DNA of 64,000 nucleotides from Acanthopleura granulata (GCA_016165875.1 JABBOT010000014.1:15854931-15918930); one strand, 5' to 3'; positions 1 through 14,081 are shown, counted from the stretch's first letter. Program-made: numbers and translations. The notes: a model not told the origin generated them from the letters alone.

Positions 1-2732
1 TGAAGGACGTGTTCATGATGTCATAAAAGATGGTTTTTTTGGACATATTGCGCATTGGAGACACCCCTCACCTGATACTGGTGGAATTTACACAAATGTG
101 ATACTTAGAGGCGAGCTTTAAAGGAGGAGGCAGCAAATGGTAAACATCATTGTTGCAATTCGTAAAAGCTGCTCTGTTTTTGTTATCAAAATGGAGAACT
201 TTCATATGATTGCTGTTTTGTGAAAAGCATTGAATAATTTGTGCGACTAACTGGTTTTGCAAAACAGCCATGTTCCGTGCTATGGTCCATGAGTATGAGG
301 TACCTGGTGAACCATTACTCCTTTCAAACTCCTCACAGCATTTGTTTCTTTCCTTACTCTCTTTTAACTGCATTCAGCATCTTAATTTAGCACTGCTGGG
401 TCACACACAAGCTGTACTCAGAAAATGTCTTGCTAGGACTAAATGACACTGTGGCTGACAACTGGTACATTAGTAAAAACGTTTCAGAATGGAGATACGT
501 AATAATTATCCCTGATTGTAGGGCAACAGCTCATTATTGACTTGTCGTTGACATATAAAGGCTGTTTTTCTAGCATATATCCAAAGCATATTCGCAAAAA
601 TATCAAACTTTTATTTCTATTCAAAGACATCAGAAATTTAGGAGGCTTTATTTTTTGGTGAAATAATGGAGCGATAACCTCCTTAACTTTGTCATCGTGT
701 ACGTCCAGTGTTCTCGTCATAGAGTAGTGTCGTAATATTGATTTATTTTGTATACTTTGGCATTAAGACACATCCAATGATGGGATCCATTTTGACAACT
801 TCATTTATGGTTTTAATTTGATAGACAGATGATATTGTTGACAACTAACTGTTTAGCCTTCATTTGGAGTAGGCTAAATGTGAAATGGAACGTTGTCTAG
901 GTCAGTGCCTGCTAGAGAAACTCGTGTTGGATCAGACGCTGTCCTACATTCTTCTTGGGTTAAAGATTTCACTGATGTGATAGAATCTTGCTTTAAAGAT
1001 AAACATAAGTGCAAAACTTTAAAATTTATCAAAGTTTGAAAAAGCAAATAAAATGAGTGTCAAATTTCTACTCCTGAATATTAATTTGTGTGCTGTCATT
1101 GGTTATAAATCACTAAAAATTCATTATGGTGTCAACATTCGTTCACATTCAAAAATAAAGCTATGGTTAATCAGCAACATCACCGACTCAAGGACACTAA
1201 TGTCTGTGTAAGAAGCAGTTTGATTGGCTAATTGTGGCACAGCCTCAAACAAAGGTGGTTTCTATATGACTCAGTAGTTTAAAGGTGTTTAAAAACAGAC
1301 ACAACAGGAAAGTTTTCATTTTATATGATTAATAAGCACAAGTTTTGGACTTTCTTTTAGTATTGTGTATTACTGAATTCCTGCCTCTTCCTCTAAGTTT
1401 GAAAAATTGTAATGTACAAGGTGTGGTTGGTGCTCACGTGCTTTTGAGGAACCTTTCTTATGTGAAGTTAATTTCTATCAGAGGACACATAGCTGTTCAG
1501 CTGCAGACTGTTTATCTTGATTGTAATTAGCCTGTGTATGTGTAGCTTAATTCATGGAAGTATGAAAAATACTTCATCAGGTCTCACTCATGATGGGCAT
1601 TATTTCAAATCAAGGTTGAAAATAAAGCTGAACTGCGAAATTCATATTAACATGTTATATCATGGTAACTTTTAATGATTTTAATGACAGTAACAAGTGT
1701 TTAAGCTAAGTTGTAAATAGTGACTGTCATGTACTCGTTGGGTACCATTACCATTTGAGGTAGCTAGCAGAGTGTAGAATTTACTTATGCAACCCATTAA
1801 GTTCAGTGGCTTCAACAAGATGGCAGCCACATCAGGTTTGTACTTGTGAATAATGCACAGATTGCATTTATGTTTTAGACATTCACAGAGTTTCACCTTG
1901 AGATCTACTTTGATTCAAGATCTTATGTTGTGCATGTAACTGTCATGATACAGTAGTTGTACATTTGCAGTTACAGGTTAATAGGATAACTTAATCCCAA
2001 ATAACAACAACATCAACTACAACAACGTCACAGTAAATGTAGCAAAATGTAGGCATGTCAGGTGTGTTTTAAATGTTACTGGTTCATCATTTTAAAAAGA
2101 CTTTAAGTAAGGGCCCAAAGTGTATCCTATTTTTGCTTTAAAATACTTTGAATTTGGTCTAAATTCATAAAGAAGAAAATTGATATTTAATTATTCCAAA
2201 AGGGCGACAACTCTTTTGTATCCACAAAATTTATGACACTTCCAGGCATATTTTGTAAAGTTTAAGAGTGATATTTCTAAAAGCCAAGAATAAACCTCAG
2301 AAAATGCAACTTGGGGATGCAATAATACGAAATGAATTTGTTTTTTGACAAAATTCAGTACCGAAAGTACTTCTTACCAACATGACCAATCTAACATGGG
2401 CATAGACACTAACAAATGTCCGCTGCAACTGGCATGCACTCTCATCAGTTCGATGAAAAGTATTTCAGATATTTGAAGAGGATTAGCCTTAAACTTAATG
2501 CTTAATGTTTCCACATCGTTTGATTTTCATCATTGCATCATCACTCACAATTAAGACTACTTATATGTTTCTACAAAATCTCAGATTAAGGCAATAGAGC
2601 AGAACATATATACATGTACATGACAAAATGGTGTTTATTAAATTACGATTTTACTTCGGCACGAAGTATGACTGATCATCTTACACCCTGACCCCAACTG
2701 TTATTTTTCTGAGGCCTGTCTTTTTTTTTCAG
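1..2732. other. Gene-poor stretch, probably upstream intron of gene 1
   Basis: No confident exon was found here. Because the first recognised exon of gene 1 starts at 2733 in the middle of a domain, this stretch is probably intron, with the catalytic exons outside the window. A few short open stretches (- strand 68-373 and 484-720, + strand about 905-1040) have coding-like composition but match nothing I recognise. I looked for the YR His box and Tyr exon here and did not find it. Confidence 0.4.
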
Positions 2733-5700
2733 CTCTTATCCTGAACAAGATTAATGGCATCGAAGAAGGTGAGGAAATATTCCTTTTTCCACCTTCAGTT
2801 TTTTATATGCTCTCTTTGTGCTACCTACATGACAAGGTACATGTATAACCTAAATATCCAGACTGTTTCACTCACTCAGGCTTTTTATTCAACCGCTTCT
2901 AAAACCTGCAGTTTATATTTTTCTATATAATTAGAAAGGGTGTTGTGACTCAAATAACATTAAAAGTCACATAGTATGGCTTTGGGCTATTTTGAACTAT
3001 TCTATTTTGAACTCTTTTCCTTCCAATCCCAATCCCGTCTTAAACTATTTCCCTAATACTTTTTCATTTGATACTGTACATCTGTATAATGTGACATTTT
3101 CTTATTTTTAGAAATTTCCACAACACAAAGTAACTCAGAAAACCAAGACGGTGAGTATTTGTTTCCCACTCTTTCATGAAAGATGAAAGATATACTTCAT
3201 GAAACTTCAGGTTAAGTTCAAAATTCCCAGCTGTCATTAGTGGGCAGTCTAATACAGATTACTCTTGGTGAATTTGCTTTTAGCGTTTATATTAAAAAAA
3301 TTCACTGACGCTGCAGAGGAAGTGAAAGAGACCGGCAGCATAAAATATGTCGTTTTTTCCATATTTTTGCGATTTCTGGGGGTAGAATAGGCTTTAACAC
3401 CTTCATTTTGGTGAAACGCAGTACTGCTGAGCCTTGTTTTGCACCTCAACAAGTCCTGAGAATGCGCAGCAGCATTCTCAGTTTGAATATTGCGTTTCAG
3501 AACAAACAACAAACACAGAGACAAAGATGTTAAACCCTTAATCAACCTGACCCATGTTTTGCTTATTGATCAGGCTTGTGATTGTTTTCTTTGATTGAGC
3601 ACCTGATGATGTTCTATCAAGATAAAAATGTGAAAATCTGGTGAAACATCAAATTATGTGTGAATATATGTTTACAGTAAGCTTGAGTTTAGTTTACTGT
3701 ATGTAGTCCTCATTGGTTGTTGGTTGCCCTGTTATAACTGTTGTTGGAATTGGACAATATTATGTGAAGTGGTTCAGGTGGCAAATCCTCATAAAAAACC
3801 TTGTCTAGATTAATCCAGGACCAGTCTCCTTACATTGCCCTTCCAAATCTTGAACAAAATTTCCCCATGTTTAAAATACATATAGCTTTAAAGTAGGTGA
3901 AATTAGTCAGCCAGCCCTTGCTGAGTTGAGATGCACTTTTGTGGCAAAGAGACCAACCCATCAGAATTCTTGTTCATGCTTGTTTGTTGCATATTTATAC
4001 ATCCCCTTAATTCGAATGAAGTGAATGCATTTATTATGGAACATGCATGGTTTCTGATTACGTGAGAAGTGTGAGATATATTACATCTCAGAATCGTCTA
4101 CATGTAGTTTGCCTTCTTTTGGGAAGTTACACAAACAAGGCTCCATGTACTGGTAATGTAACTGAACACCCATTCATCAGATAAATTATCTCGTCATAGG
4201 CTAAATTTGTTCAGGTTTATATGCTAAATGTGACAACGTCTTTTCACACAGACACATTTGGACCGCACATGCCTGGTGTCACAGTAGATGCCATCAGTTC
4301 AAATCCTCCTGCCAGTTCCCAAGAGAAGGGTAATGTCATTAATGAACTGTACATGTATACATATAGTATGTTGTCACTCTGTTTGATGCTGAACTTCCAT
4401 AGGCTAATTTATTGATCCTGTCTGAATTAATGCATCAAGACATTCATGCCTTCTCCGTTAGATCTCAAATCAACCTATGAGCTCTAGACTGACTATACAG
4501 TATTTGCCTTAACATTTCGGAGGGCCTTTTTGGCTGAGGTGATTAATGCGCTAGTGCACCCAGGAACCTCTCACTAATGCAGTCACCTTGAGTTCAAGTA
4601 CAGATAAGGCTGGCTTCCTGTCCGGTCCTACATAATAAGGTTTGCCAGCAACCTGCAGATGGTGGTGGATTTCCCCGGGTTCTGCCCTGTTTCCCCCAGA
4701 CATAATGCAGTGAAAGTGAAATATTATTGAGTACAGTGTTGAACACAAATCAAATAAATATTAATAATTAACATTCCATATGTGATAAAAAGACACATTT
4801 TCCTTCACTATGTGCATTGCATTCATCTTCAAAAAGATTTTTCAGGGATTGATTTGAAGTTGGTATGATGTCCTACCAGGCAGCACAAGTTTTTTTCATG
4901 ATAATATTATGAAAGCCTTTGGGGCCATTGAAAGTGCATTTTTTCATTTGAAATTGCAAGGCAAACATGGTATTCCCTTTTTACACAGGAGGCAATGCTG
5001 AAGGAAATATGTAGCGCAATCTTGCTTGATGTGTGTTTTAATAAATGGAGGGTATTTATGTTGAGTTTGCTATTGCTCTAGGCAGGTTGCCACTGACACC
5101 AATGCTTCGATTGGTTTTGTGTTTGTTGTATTCAGTTATCTACATGTACATGTGTGTGATTTTGAGTGAAAAAAAATTTGAAGATCATTCATGTGAACAG
5201 TACAGTGACCCTATTGAAGTTCTACGGTGTCATTGTGAGTGTCTGACCGAATGGTGTGACAAAACTCCATACTAATATATCATATTTTGAAGATACTGTA
5301 TCTTAAATGTGTCTGGGAAGACCCCATCTGAAGAACTGAGCTGAAATTCACGCAATCTGCTGTGTAAGATGCCAGATAATTTTAGCCATATGTCTTCTTT
5401 GACTAATTTCAAACCACAACACTCTTTTGAGGCTGTATTAGCAACTTTCGTGAAAAATGAATAATCCTTATCGAAAATGTCACCGTTTGCATGTCCGAGT
5501 GATTTTAAAACCTTTCTTTTAGACTGGTGATGATTGAAACATATATATTGGCTGTTAGGAAATGACTTACGATCAGAATGCTCTTGTGGAATGTTGATCT
5601 ATTTTATGACAATACCATTCAGGTGTACAATTGCTCTTCTGAACATACATGTATGCATCTAAGGAGGAGTGAGGAGTGACTCACAATCTAAACACAGGTT

Positions 5701-7631
5701 AGTGTTCTGCGAACTTTCAAAAAGGTGTGCCTTTAATTAACATATGAATGCCTTGTTTTCTGTTAGATGAGCCTTTAGAGGTGGACGAAGAGGACACAGC
5801 ATCAATCGCACCTTCACAGCAGACAGTCAGGCAGTCAGGACTCAGGTATGTATTTTAAACAAATTAGTTTTAATGTACTGTTAGCTGAGAGTGACACCAT
5901 TAAGATGAGGTAAGACTCCCCTGAGGCCACACAGGGCATAAAATTTGTTATTGATAGGTTTTAACTTTTGGATATATACATGTAACTATGGAAATGAGGG
6001 TCTGCTTGAGGTGACACAGGTGGTCCTTATTAATCTCTTCATTCAAGTCTGATTGTAGTTGGTGTTCAGATAGTTTGTCATGATCCCTTGATTGGATTTA
6101 TTTTTATAAATATGGTCATGGGCCAATTAAATTGCACGTAAGTCTTGTATTAGATTGTAGTTTATCAGTTTGTGAATTAATAAAAACATGATAAATTGTT
6201 TATATTCAGAATACATGCACTTTAGTATTGGTCTTCAGGTCACTGTGTACATCTGCCCTGAGGTCCATACCAGTGCAGTGCAAAATTAAGCATTAGCACA
6301 TGTATGAAATTCCTCCATTTATTATTTTATGGTTGGACAAGTCATTTTGTGTTTTAAAAACATCTTGTAGGATATGTTTAGCCAATCAGTTTAGTGATGT
6401 GTGTAATGGTGTGTAGAATGGTTTGGTTGCTGTCCTTGTAGATGCGGAGGACTCAACGAGTTTGTCCTCAGCAGTGAGGAGGATGAGGAGGTGCAGGATA
6501 TCTCAGATGATCCAGACGAACCCCCCAGGAAAGGTGGGTTATAGTATGTGTACTTCCTTCATTGGAGCTCATTTATGGAAGGCAAAGACCGTCAATACCA
6601 TGTCGCCAAGCAGACAAGATGTCAATTCTCCAAACACAAGTGATCATTCCCAAACATAAAAATCATAAACGGGAGAGTAGTCATTTCCAAGCAGACAAGA
6701 AGTGTAGACTGAATCTGTGTTTTCAGACAAGTGATTCCAAAACAATCAACTCCTACACAAGTAGTCCTGCACAACGCACAAGTAGTCATTACCAAACCGA
6801 TAATTAGTTGTTTCCAAACAGATAAGTCACACAGACAAGTGGTCATTCCAAAAATTTGGGGGGAACAGTGTAAAACAACACACCAGTCAGTGAATATCTA
6901 AGTTGGCCACTTTTAAAATACAATACCCTGATAACCATCGAAGGACTTTAATAACCTTTTTACATGCTGAATCACATATAAATCAAAGGGCTTTTTAGTG
7001 AAATGTTCATCTCCTCAGCATCTGAAATAATAATTTCTAAAAAATGTAGAAAAAGAGAAACTTGACCTTTTTACAGTGAGGACAGTGAGGATCGACTACA
7101 GATGTTAACAATGCAACAAACCTTCATCTTACCCAAAAAGGAGGGACAAACTCTGTTTTTATTGAAACCCTATTTTCCCCATTCTGTAATGGCAGGGTGA
7201 CAGATATGTTATAAAATAGGTCCCTACCTGAACCCGTCCATGTGAGTACATGTACTTATTGACATCTTTAAATACCTGATTTAATGCTACATTTACATGT
7301 ATTTCTTAATTTAATTTAGGTTGGAAGATTGAAATGGATTGCATAGTATTCACCCTTGATTCCACAAACTGACTTTTTCCTGAAAATACCAATTTCTCTT
7401 TGTTTTCTCACAGCTTGCAAACTTATCTTTCGACGGAGGAACAAGGCTTGGCAAGAAGAGGCTATTAATGCTCTAAAGACGGAGTTTCGTCTAAACCTAG
7501 AAAATGTAACATACCCATCTTTTTCACAAATCAGAAGTGTGCAGAAGACGTACCCTTCCTGGCTGAGTGAACATTCTGAGACACAAATCAAATCTAAAAT
7601 CATGCACATTAAAAGCAATCTGAAACAGTGA
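2733..7631 (+). CDS. Gene 1: C-terminal exons of an intron-containing tyrosine-recombinase-like protein
   Basis: Six exons chain in one open frame: 2733-2768, 3112-3150, 4252-4329, 5767-5845, 6442-6533 and 7414-7631. Every border is AG/GT and every phase agrees (1,1,1,2,1). The product is the last 180 or so residues. It opens with a helix reading LILNKINGIEE, which matches the segment just after the catalytic Tyr in gene 2 (AQILIAVENG). A Ser/Glu/Asp-rich linker follows, including SSEEDEEV. The end is a basic and aromatic module, RRRNKAWQEEAINALK, then a QKTYP motif and TQIKSKIMHIKSNLKQ before TGA. Gene 2 ends with the same module, which is what ties the two together. Recombinase function is inferred only from that paralogy, since the catalytic exons are not in the window. 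No frame break is visible. It could be a domesticated gene or a live element. Confidence 0.7.
4521..4755 (+). repeat. tRNA-derived SINE, family A, near full length
   Basis: It has a tRNA-like head (GAGTTCAAGT resembling a B box), a body with the CTGCCAGCAACC and TTTCCCCCGGG blocks, the CATAATGC block and a tail GTGAAATATTNTTGAGTACNG...CAAATAAATA. It lies in an intron of gene 1. The same consensus recurs about 17 times in the window in both orientations. Confidence 0.8.
7414..7631 (+). CDS. Terminal exon of gene 1 (C-terminal W/EF/QKxYP module)
   Basis: The acceptor is a strong pyrimidine tract ending CACAG. The exon codes for about 72 residues with a basic start, a conserved Trp, an Ile-x-x-LK-x-EF helix, a Pro-rich bend, QKTYP and a Lys-rich helix, then TGA. 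The same order of landmarks is seen at 62903-63098. A helical DNA-binding role is plausible for such a module but is not shown by the sequence. The antisense open stretch across this exon is a shadow. Confidence 0.72.
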
Positions 7632-7656
7632 TTCCAGTTTGAGATATGTGTAAACC

Positions 7657-7662
7657 AATAAA
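7657..7662 (+). promoter_or_regulatory. Polyadenylation signal of gene 1
   Basis: AATAAA lies 25 bases after the stop codon of the terminal exon, a short but workable 3' UTR, and supports the strand and end of the gene 1 model. Confidence 0.5.
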
Positions 7663-8616
7663 TCTGCTCATTCAAATTTGTAATGTGAAAGAAAAGTATG
7701 AGACATTTTGTTATTATTCCCTGAATTGACTTCCAAAGTCTTTGATGGTTATCTGAATTTGTGTATCCTGTATGTAACTTCAGTTCAGCCAAATGCTGTT
7801 TGTTTGGCTCTACAGGCATAGTGGTTTAACTGTGAAACAATTATGAACATATTTAGTGCTCTAAGAACACCAGTCATAACTTGATAGAGTAATTAAAATA
7901 TTAAAACATTTACTGTTTACTCTGTAATTCCGCTGGATGAATGTGCTGGGGCACAGAATCAAGTACTTATGTAGTACCAAAATTGTTGAGCCTGTGGTAG
8001 GTTTTGTGATTTAGATTTGGTAACCCATGTTGTCTTGTGGTACCCATCCAAATGTGTTGACAAATGTTTCTGGCTACATATGACAACCCATTCCTGTTCT
8101 TACATGTATTTCGCATCACCTCGGCGCGGATTAGCTCAGCCTTTTCCAAGTCGTTCACATGCTTTGCTAGTATTAAGGAAAAGTTAATTTTATAGTACAT
8201 CGTGGATAGAGGATCTATAAATCCGTTAAGTGTGTACAGTTTTGTAAGGTCAACATTTCATTTTATCAAACTTTGGTCAGTGCAAGTTGATGTTACCCAA
8301 ATTGTTGATTAGCGGTGAACAGCTAGGGCCCAAAAAGAAGTGTTGGAAGCAGTTAATATTAAGCGAACATTTACCATATTAAAGGCAGATGGACTCCCTT
8401 AAAAGGTGCATACGGAAAGCATGTTCCGCAATTCTGTTCAAATACGTCTGTTCAACAATGTTTTAGCAGTTTTCATTTGGTTATTTTGCCATTTATAAGT
8501 CACTTTGAATCAACATAGTTTTTGTGCAAAGAAGTTTTCAAACTGTTCAAGTAGATTTCGTCAAGTTGTATTGTGCGGATTTAACATTATGAGATTTGTT
8601 TGAAGCCATTGAATAT

Positions 8617-9532
8617 ATACACAAAACTCTTAATTAAGCAACCCCTGGTTTTCACTGAGGCGATTTTTTACACATGCAATTAATGTTCTGATGAATAAAA
8701 AGAGTGTGAAGCGTGATTGGTTTTGAATCGTGTGACCCTTTGGCTAATGAAAAACGACAAGGTGATTGGAATCCATGTGTTTTAATGATAACACACATGC
8801 ATTTCTAACGTCACTGGTTTTGATGTAAAACAACGGCTTTACAAGTATGGTTCTGGAGTGATCAGTGTTGAAGCAGTGGTTGAAATTACTCAATGAAAAC
8901 GTCATCTGGCATCTCGTAAAGCATTATATGTCAATATCGGGTGTATCCGCCTTATTACGTGGATGACAGCCCGAACCCTTCTCCTCATACCATCTGTCAG
9001 CCTCTTGATTTCCTGACCTACAAAGCGCCCCGACCTCAACCACTGGAGCATGTCTGGGACATGATTGGTCGTCGTCTGCAGGCTAGGGATCCACCTCTCT
9101 TGACTGAAAGGTGCCTTGCTCGATGAATCGCAGCGCATTCCCCTTCAGCATATCAGGAGGCTGACAGGTGGAATGAGGAGACGGGTTCAGGTTGTCATCC
9201 AGGCATAGGGTGGATACATCCGATATTGACGTGAGCCGCTTTATAAGATACCAAATGACGTTTGCATTGAGTAATTTCAACTACTGCTTCAACACTTCTC
9301 CTTCCTGAAGCCATTGTTTTACATCAAAACTAGTGACGATAGAAATGCATGTGTGTTATCATTAAAACACATAGATTCCAATCATTTTATCGTTTTTCAT
9401 TAGCCAAAAGTCACACTGTTCACAACCAATTACATTTTACACTCTTTTGATGCAAAAGAACATTAATCGCTTGTGTACAAAATCGCCACAGTGAAAACTA
9501 GGGGATGCCTAATTAAACTCTTTGTGTATAAA
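8617..9532. mobile_element. Foldback element derived from a Tc1/mariner-like transposon
   Basis: Two arms of roughly 380-390 bp are inverted copies of each other (about 8617-9005 and 9150-9532), with a spacer of about 140 bp. The outer ends read TATACACAAA and TTTGTGTATA, compatible with a TA target site. The + strand of the spacer and right arm holds Tc1-family transposase C-terminal landmarks: P-x-PLEHVWDMIGRR with RDPP, then RLTGGMRRRVQVVIQA and a Gly-Tyr-rich end. The left arm encodes the same RLTDGMRRRVRAVI stretch on the - strand. The 3' end of the transposase gene has therefore been duplicated in inverse orientation. Stops interrupt both copies, so no active enzyme is made. Confidence 0.8.
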
Positions 9533-9869
9533 TGGATGTTGGGTGTAGTGAAGTGTGAGACGTTTTGAAGTATGGTATTTAAAGGTTAACATGTTCTTTT
9601 TATCATACATTATCAGGGTTTTTTCATATATGTAATTTTTACTGCAACAAAATTTTACTGCATGTTTCTATGTATCTGAATTCTGAAATCTGAATACAGA
9701 ATAATTTTTCGTTTCATTTATTATGACTTGAATTTGTTTAAATCTGTTTTGATTTACAATGTTGAAATTGTGATTTCATGTGATTCACATGATTGAGCGT
9801 GGTTTATAATTGTGACGATTGCATCACATATCACCTTTTTGGCTTTATCCACAAATAATCATTAAATAG

Positions 9870-10330
9870 TATACATGGTGGTCGATTTCACTGCTTTTGT
9901 TGGAGACGGACCCGGACCGCTGAATATGTGGGAAGTTGTCAGTGAACATGCCAATAGGCTGTGGTTCACACAAGTTTCTTCCAGTAGCTTCCTCCACCCG
10001 CTTTTATCAAAATACCGATTTGCCGTCATATAGAGGAGTTGCAAGACCTACTTTTGGCAGTCATACTGAGGCACTCTGGCTATACGATAGTCAAACTTTT
10101 CCTAATGCGCCATAGGCGAATGCAAGTCTTGGAACCTGAGACTGTTATTGGATTCATCAGAGAGCCGTATTAGATCCTGCTTCTTCACAATTGGTTTTCA
10201 CTTCCACAAATCAAGATCGTCTTAATGGATGGCATCATCATGTCATCCGTTTAAAAACGTAAGCAGGAACTACGATGGAAAGGCTTTCAAAAGAAAAATG
10301 GTCCGTTTGAAGTTATGGATAAAATAAACT
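9870..10330 (+). pseudogene. Possible degenerate transposase or integrase remnant
   Basis: Several open stretches interrupted by stops have coding-like composition. One near 10165-10250 ends in a NGWHHHVIR-like string that faintly recalls the WN-x-H-x-x-R signature near the end of some integrase-core transposases. I could not place it in a family with confidence. Non-coding is an equal possibility. Confidence 0.2.
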
Positions 10331-10531
10331 CTTCTTGTCTGCGGTCTGGTCTGTAAGTTTTTTTTTTATTAAGAATTCCGCTGTTTAATGTTTTACCAGA
10401 GCATCCATAAAAGTCTCTATTGACGATTTTTGAACCAAGTCATTTGAGGAATAATTGTTAGCCTATAACTAGTACTACTTCGGGATGGAAGAGGGACACG
10501 TAACGGACAGATATGGGCATATGTTGATAAA

Positions 10532-10720
10532 TCATGCACAGATAACAAGCTTTTGTTCGTTACATGCCCTGTTCATTAGAAGTTTCACCCAAGTTTCCGC
10601 CACAATCAGAGCACAGGTTTTGCTTTCCTGATGACCATCACTATGCACTCCTGCATGATTAATAAAATGGAGGAAACATTTTCTAAAAGATGATTCCAGG
10701 TTTCTGTTACGTACAAGCAA
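10532..10720 (-). repeat. Exon-like module, divergent copy
   Basis: The - strand carries SSFRKCFLHF, NHAGVHSDGHQ and a SKTCAL string, matching the better-preserved modules near 14.3 and 24.2 kb. It sits directly beside a run of the 104-bp satellite, as the other copies do. The downstream half (the EEICGQ-like part) is lost or divergent here. Confidence 0.6.
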
Positions 10721-10734
10721 ATACTGCAGTGAGA

Positions 10735-11170
10735 TAACAGGACATGACGAAATATGAAGTGTTACATACTGCTCAGTGTTTTCCTGTCTTACTCATGAGG
10801 TTTCTTCTACATACAAATATTGTAGTGAACTTGTCAGTTACCATCACACAGTGACATGTCAAGTGTTACAGACGGGTCCGTGTTTTCCTGTCACACTTAT
10901 AATATTTCTCCTACAAACAAATATTGTAGTGAACTTGTGAGTTACTATCACACAAAGGCATGTTAAGTGTTACAGACTGCTCAGTGTTTTCCTGTCTTAC
11001 TCATGAGGTTTCTTCTACATAGAAATATTGTAGTGAACTTGTGAGTTACCATCACACAATGACGGTTACACATTACTCAGTGTTTTCCAGTCTTACTTAC
11101 GAAGTTTCTTTAACACACAAACACACAAGTGCTGTAGTGAACTTGTGAGGTACCATTATACAATGTGTTA
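10735..11170 (+). repeat. 104-bp satellite, first array (about 4 units)
   Basis: The unit runs from GAGGTTTCTTCTACATACAA through the TGTGAGTTACCATCACACAA block to GTGTTACAGACTG and the TTTTCCTGTC block. Units here differ by about 10-15%. The same unit returns at 23.4-24.0 and 25.0-25.5 kb. It has no coding function that I can see. Confidence 0.85.
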
Positions 11171-14081
11171 GAGACTGGTAATTTTTTTCTGTGACAGAGA
11201 AGTGGAAGATAGTGGAGTGCATCTGAATATCACTGAACTATTCCGACTTTCAATGTTTCAGACATTAGCCTCCAACCGAAACACTTTATCGTAGGCCACT
11301 TTGTCAAGTCAAGCTCTGCCTTACACTGCTGTAAACCTCGTGGACAAAATGAAATATATACTAATTTTGAATTACAAGTATTGGCAGAAGTACTGGAATA
11401 AAGATCTGTTTGAATATTTTCCACTGGATGTTTTTTTTAACTAGATGCTACATTATGTAGACAGAATATTTGAAAAATAAAAATGACATTCTACTTAGCA
11501 TGAAAAATCATGTTTTGTTTCTCTAAGATTGTAACTTAGAACATAATTGCATCTATATACAATTGCTCTTGGAATTAAATCGCATAAAACACTGCAAAAT
11601 ATTGTTCAGATTTGGCAATTGGGAGACAATGAAAAGATAACTTACTGTTCATGTTGCCATTGCGTCGTTGCTCGACTTTTTTACATAAAGTTGTTCTTTG
11701 TTAGTTACATTCAAACTAATAACTTTTGGCAGAATATGGAGAATGCCACTGGAATCCATTATATTCACACTGCTATCTAACGTTTTAAATGCCACAAGTG
11801 TGATCGATACAGACCAAAATGTGACACTCACTAGCAAGGTTCATATACAAACATCTGAACGGTAACGTAAGCCAAAAGTCCAAAGCATGTTCCCTTTAAG
11901 CATTATTTTAGGCAAAGTGATACTAAAACAAGTGAAAATATCGGAAGACACTGTTAACTACAGGTATTTATATTTCACATAGTTATATCAAACTCATGAT
12001 GTACAAACAAATGGCAAATCACAAGCAGTTTAAAATAAGCAGTCAAAATAAATGAATAAAATAAATAGGAGACGTGTGCTCAACTGTGCTAGTATTGGGA
12101 TCTCTTCTGACGTCTGTGGCCTGAAGCCATGCCTTCTGGCTTATACTGTTTTCACCTCAACCTACGACTGGGCTTACAACTTGGAGAATCAACTGGCCAC
12201 ATTTCCTTTCAATCCATTCCATACTTCAGCTTTTGAGGAAAAAATACTACTAGCGTTTTATGCTAAGCTTACCTTTTGTATCCTTAATCACAGGTGGGGA
12301 ATCAAGGTTCTCATCAAGTCTATCAACAATCTCCTTAAAAACACAAAGTTTTAATTGATGGATGACAGATACTTCTCAGCGTCAAAAGTCCAATGAAATT
12401 TGAGACTTGTTGACTTAATAGATACCTCTGATAATTTTATTCTGTGAATAAATACCCATGTATAAACATATCAGTTTAAAAAAAAGCAAATACAGTATGC
12501 CAGTAAATCAAAAAAATGTCAACTCTACTCCTCAAATTCATTTAAAGCATATTAATCATCCTCCACAAGTCCAAAAGAATGACCAGATGTGTATGAGAAC
12601 TGTTCTAGTGAATCCTCGTAGACACAACATACATTTTTACAACAAACCTCCATAGATTCATCCCTAATCAAATCCACATGAAAGATTTCTTGTGAGATCT
12701 ACAAACAAATCAACAACACAATGTTGAATTTAAACAAAACAAAAAACAAAGCTTTGCCATCTACCAGGCACACAAAATGCAAGATGTTACCCTAATACAA
12801 CAATAACAAGCACAGTTATCCCTAGCAGAAATAATGGCCTTAAATATGAATACCGTTAGCGTTGGGTAGGCCATAAATGAATGGTATATGTAAGGCATTG
12901 TCATTGCCTATGGACTGTTAAAAATTGCAAATAACGCAGCAGCAAATCACACTGAAACTTACATGTGTGATGACTCGGGTGGCCTTAAAAATTACAATAT
13001 CTTGCATTCAGTTGACCAGATATTTTGTGGGAAAGGAAAGAAACTGAAACTGGCTCAACTGTAGACATTGTGGGTACAAAGGCAAGATGCGCCTTGTTCT
13101 AAGGCACGCACATTTGTGTGATTTCATTTCTTGTGTCAGAGCACACATTTTTCTTCACCTAAAGGTGATATTTATCTAACAGTTTATCGAAATTTACCGT
13201 CAACCAACATAGGAATTAGTTAGACACTGCAAATATTTTCAGAGGTGAGCAAACAATACAAATATTATATGTATGTTGCGGTAGTGGACACAAGTCAGTT
13301 GTCAAACACAGCGCCACATTAAAACACACATTTACCACTCACACACAGACTACAGCTTGTTACAAAATATATGTCTTTGCAACATATTTCAATGTAAAAT
13401 TTTGACTTCTTTTCTGGGAGCACCTCATGTGGCTGCACTGTACTTTGTACAAAGAGATTAAAAGCAGCAGTGAAATCCATATCTACAGAATGACCAAGTT
13501 CTGGAAAGGTTCAATTTTCAAACTCTCAGGAACCCAAACCAATCAAGAAGTCTTAAAAGATACAAAAAAAAACTCTGATAAACATGCACATATTTTGATT
13601 CAAATGTAGTCAATACTTCATTGCTATTGGCGTTGATGGGTAAAGTTGTTACACATGAAAAATGAACAGCTTATCTTAAAGGATCTGGTATAATTTTCAG
13701 TCCACATATGCCACTGGGGACATCTGACTTGATTTTATTTGATTATTTGTAAGTGACAGTATTCTTTTCCCAAGCTCTTAAACATCTACTTTTCTTGACA
13801 GTATCCAAACACTGATTATAAAATAAAAAAAAACTCACCATAGCTGGGCCTTCTTTTTTCTTCAGATCTAACTCCTTTGGCAAGGGAAAACATCTCGACC
13901 GTTCATCTGTCAGCACAACATTCTCCATTGGTTCCCTGTCCCAAACTCCCAAGTCGCAGTCTTTTAGCACTGGAACGTCACTGAATTCTGGTTCATAGAA
14001 CAAATTTGTAGTCCAAACAGTTGAAAGGGTGTGTACATGCAGCTTTGTCTGTTGTCTGCTTCTTCCATAACTGTGGTAAGC

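Noticed and set aside
7316..7819. Open frame of 167 codons on the - strand
   Set aside because: It is antisense to the well-supported terminal exon of gene 1, which has consistent phases, a paralogue and a polyA signal.
12052..12354. Open frame of 100 codons on the + strand
   Set aside because: The opposite strand holds a short exon (12333-12273) with perfect splice borders and phases that fit gene B, which is the better explanation.
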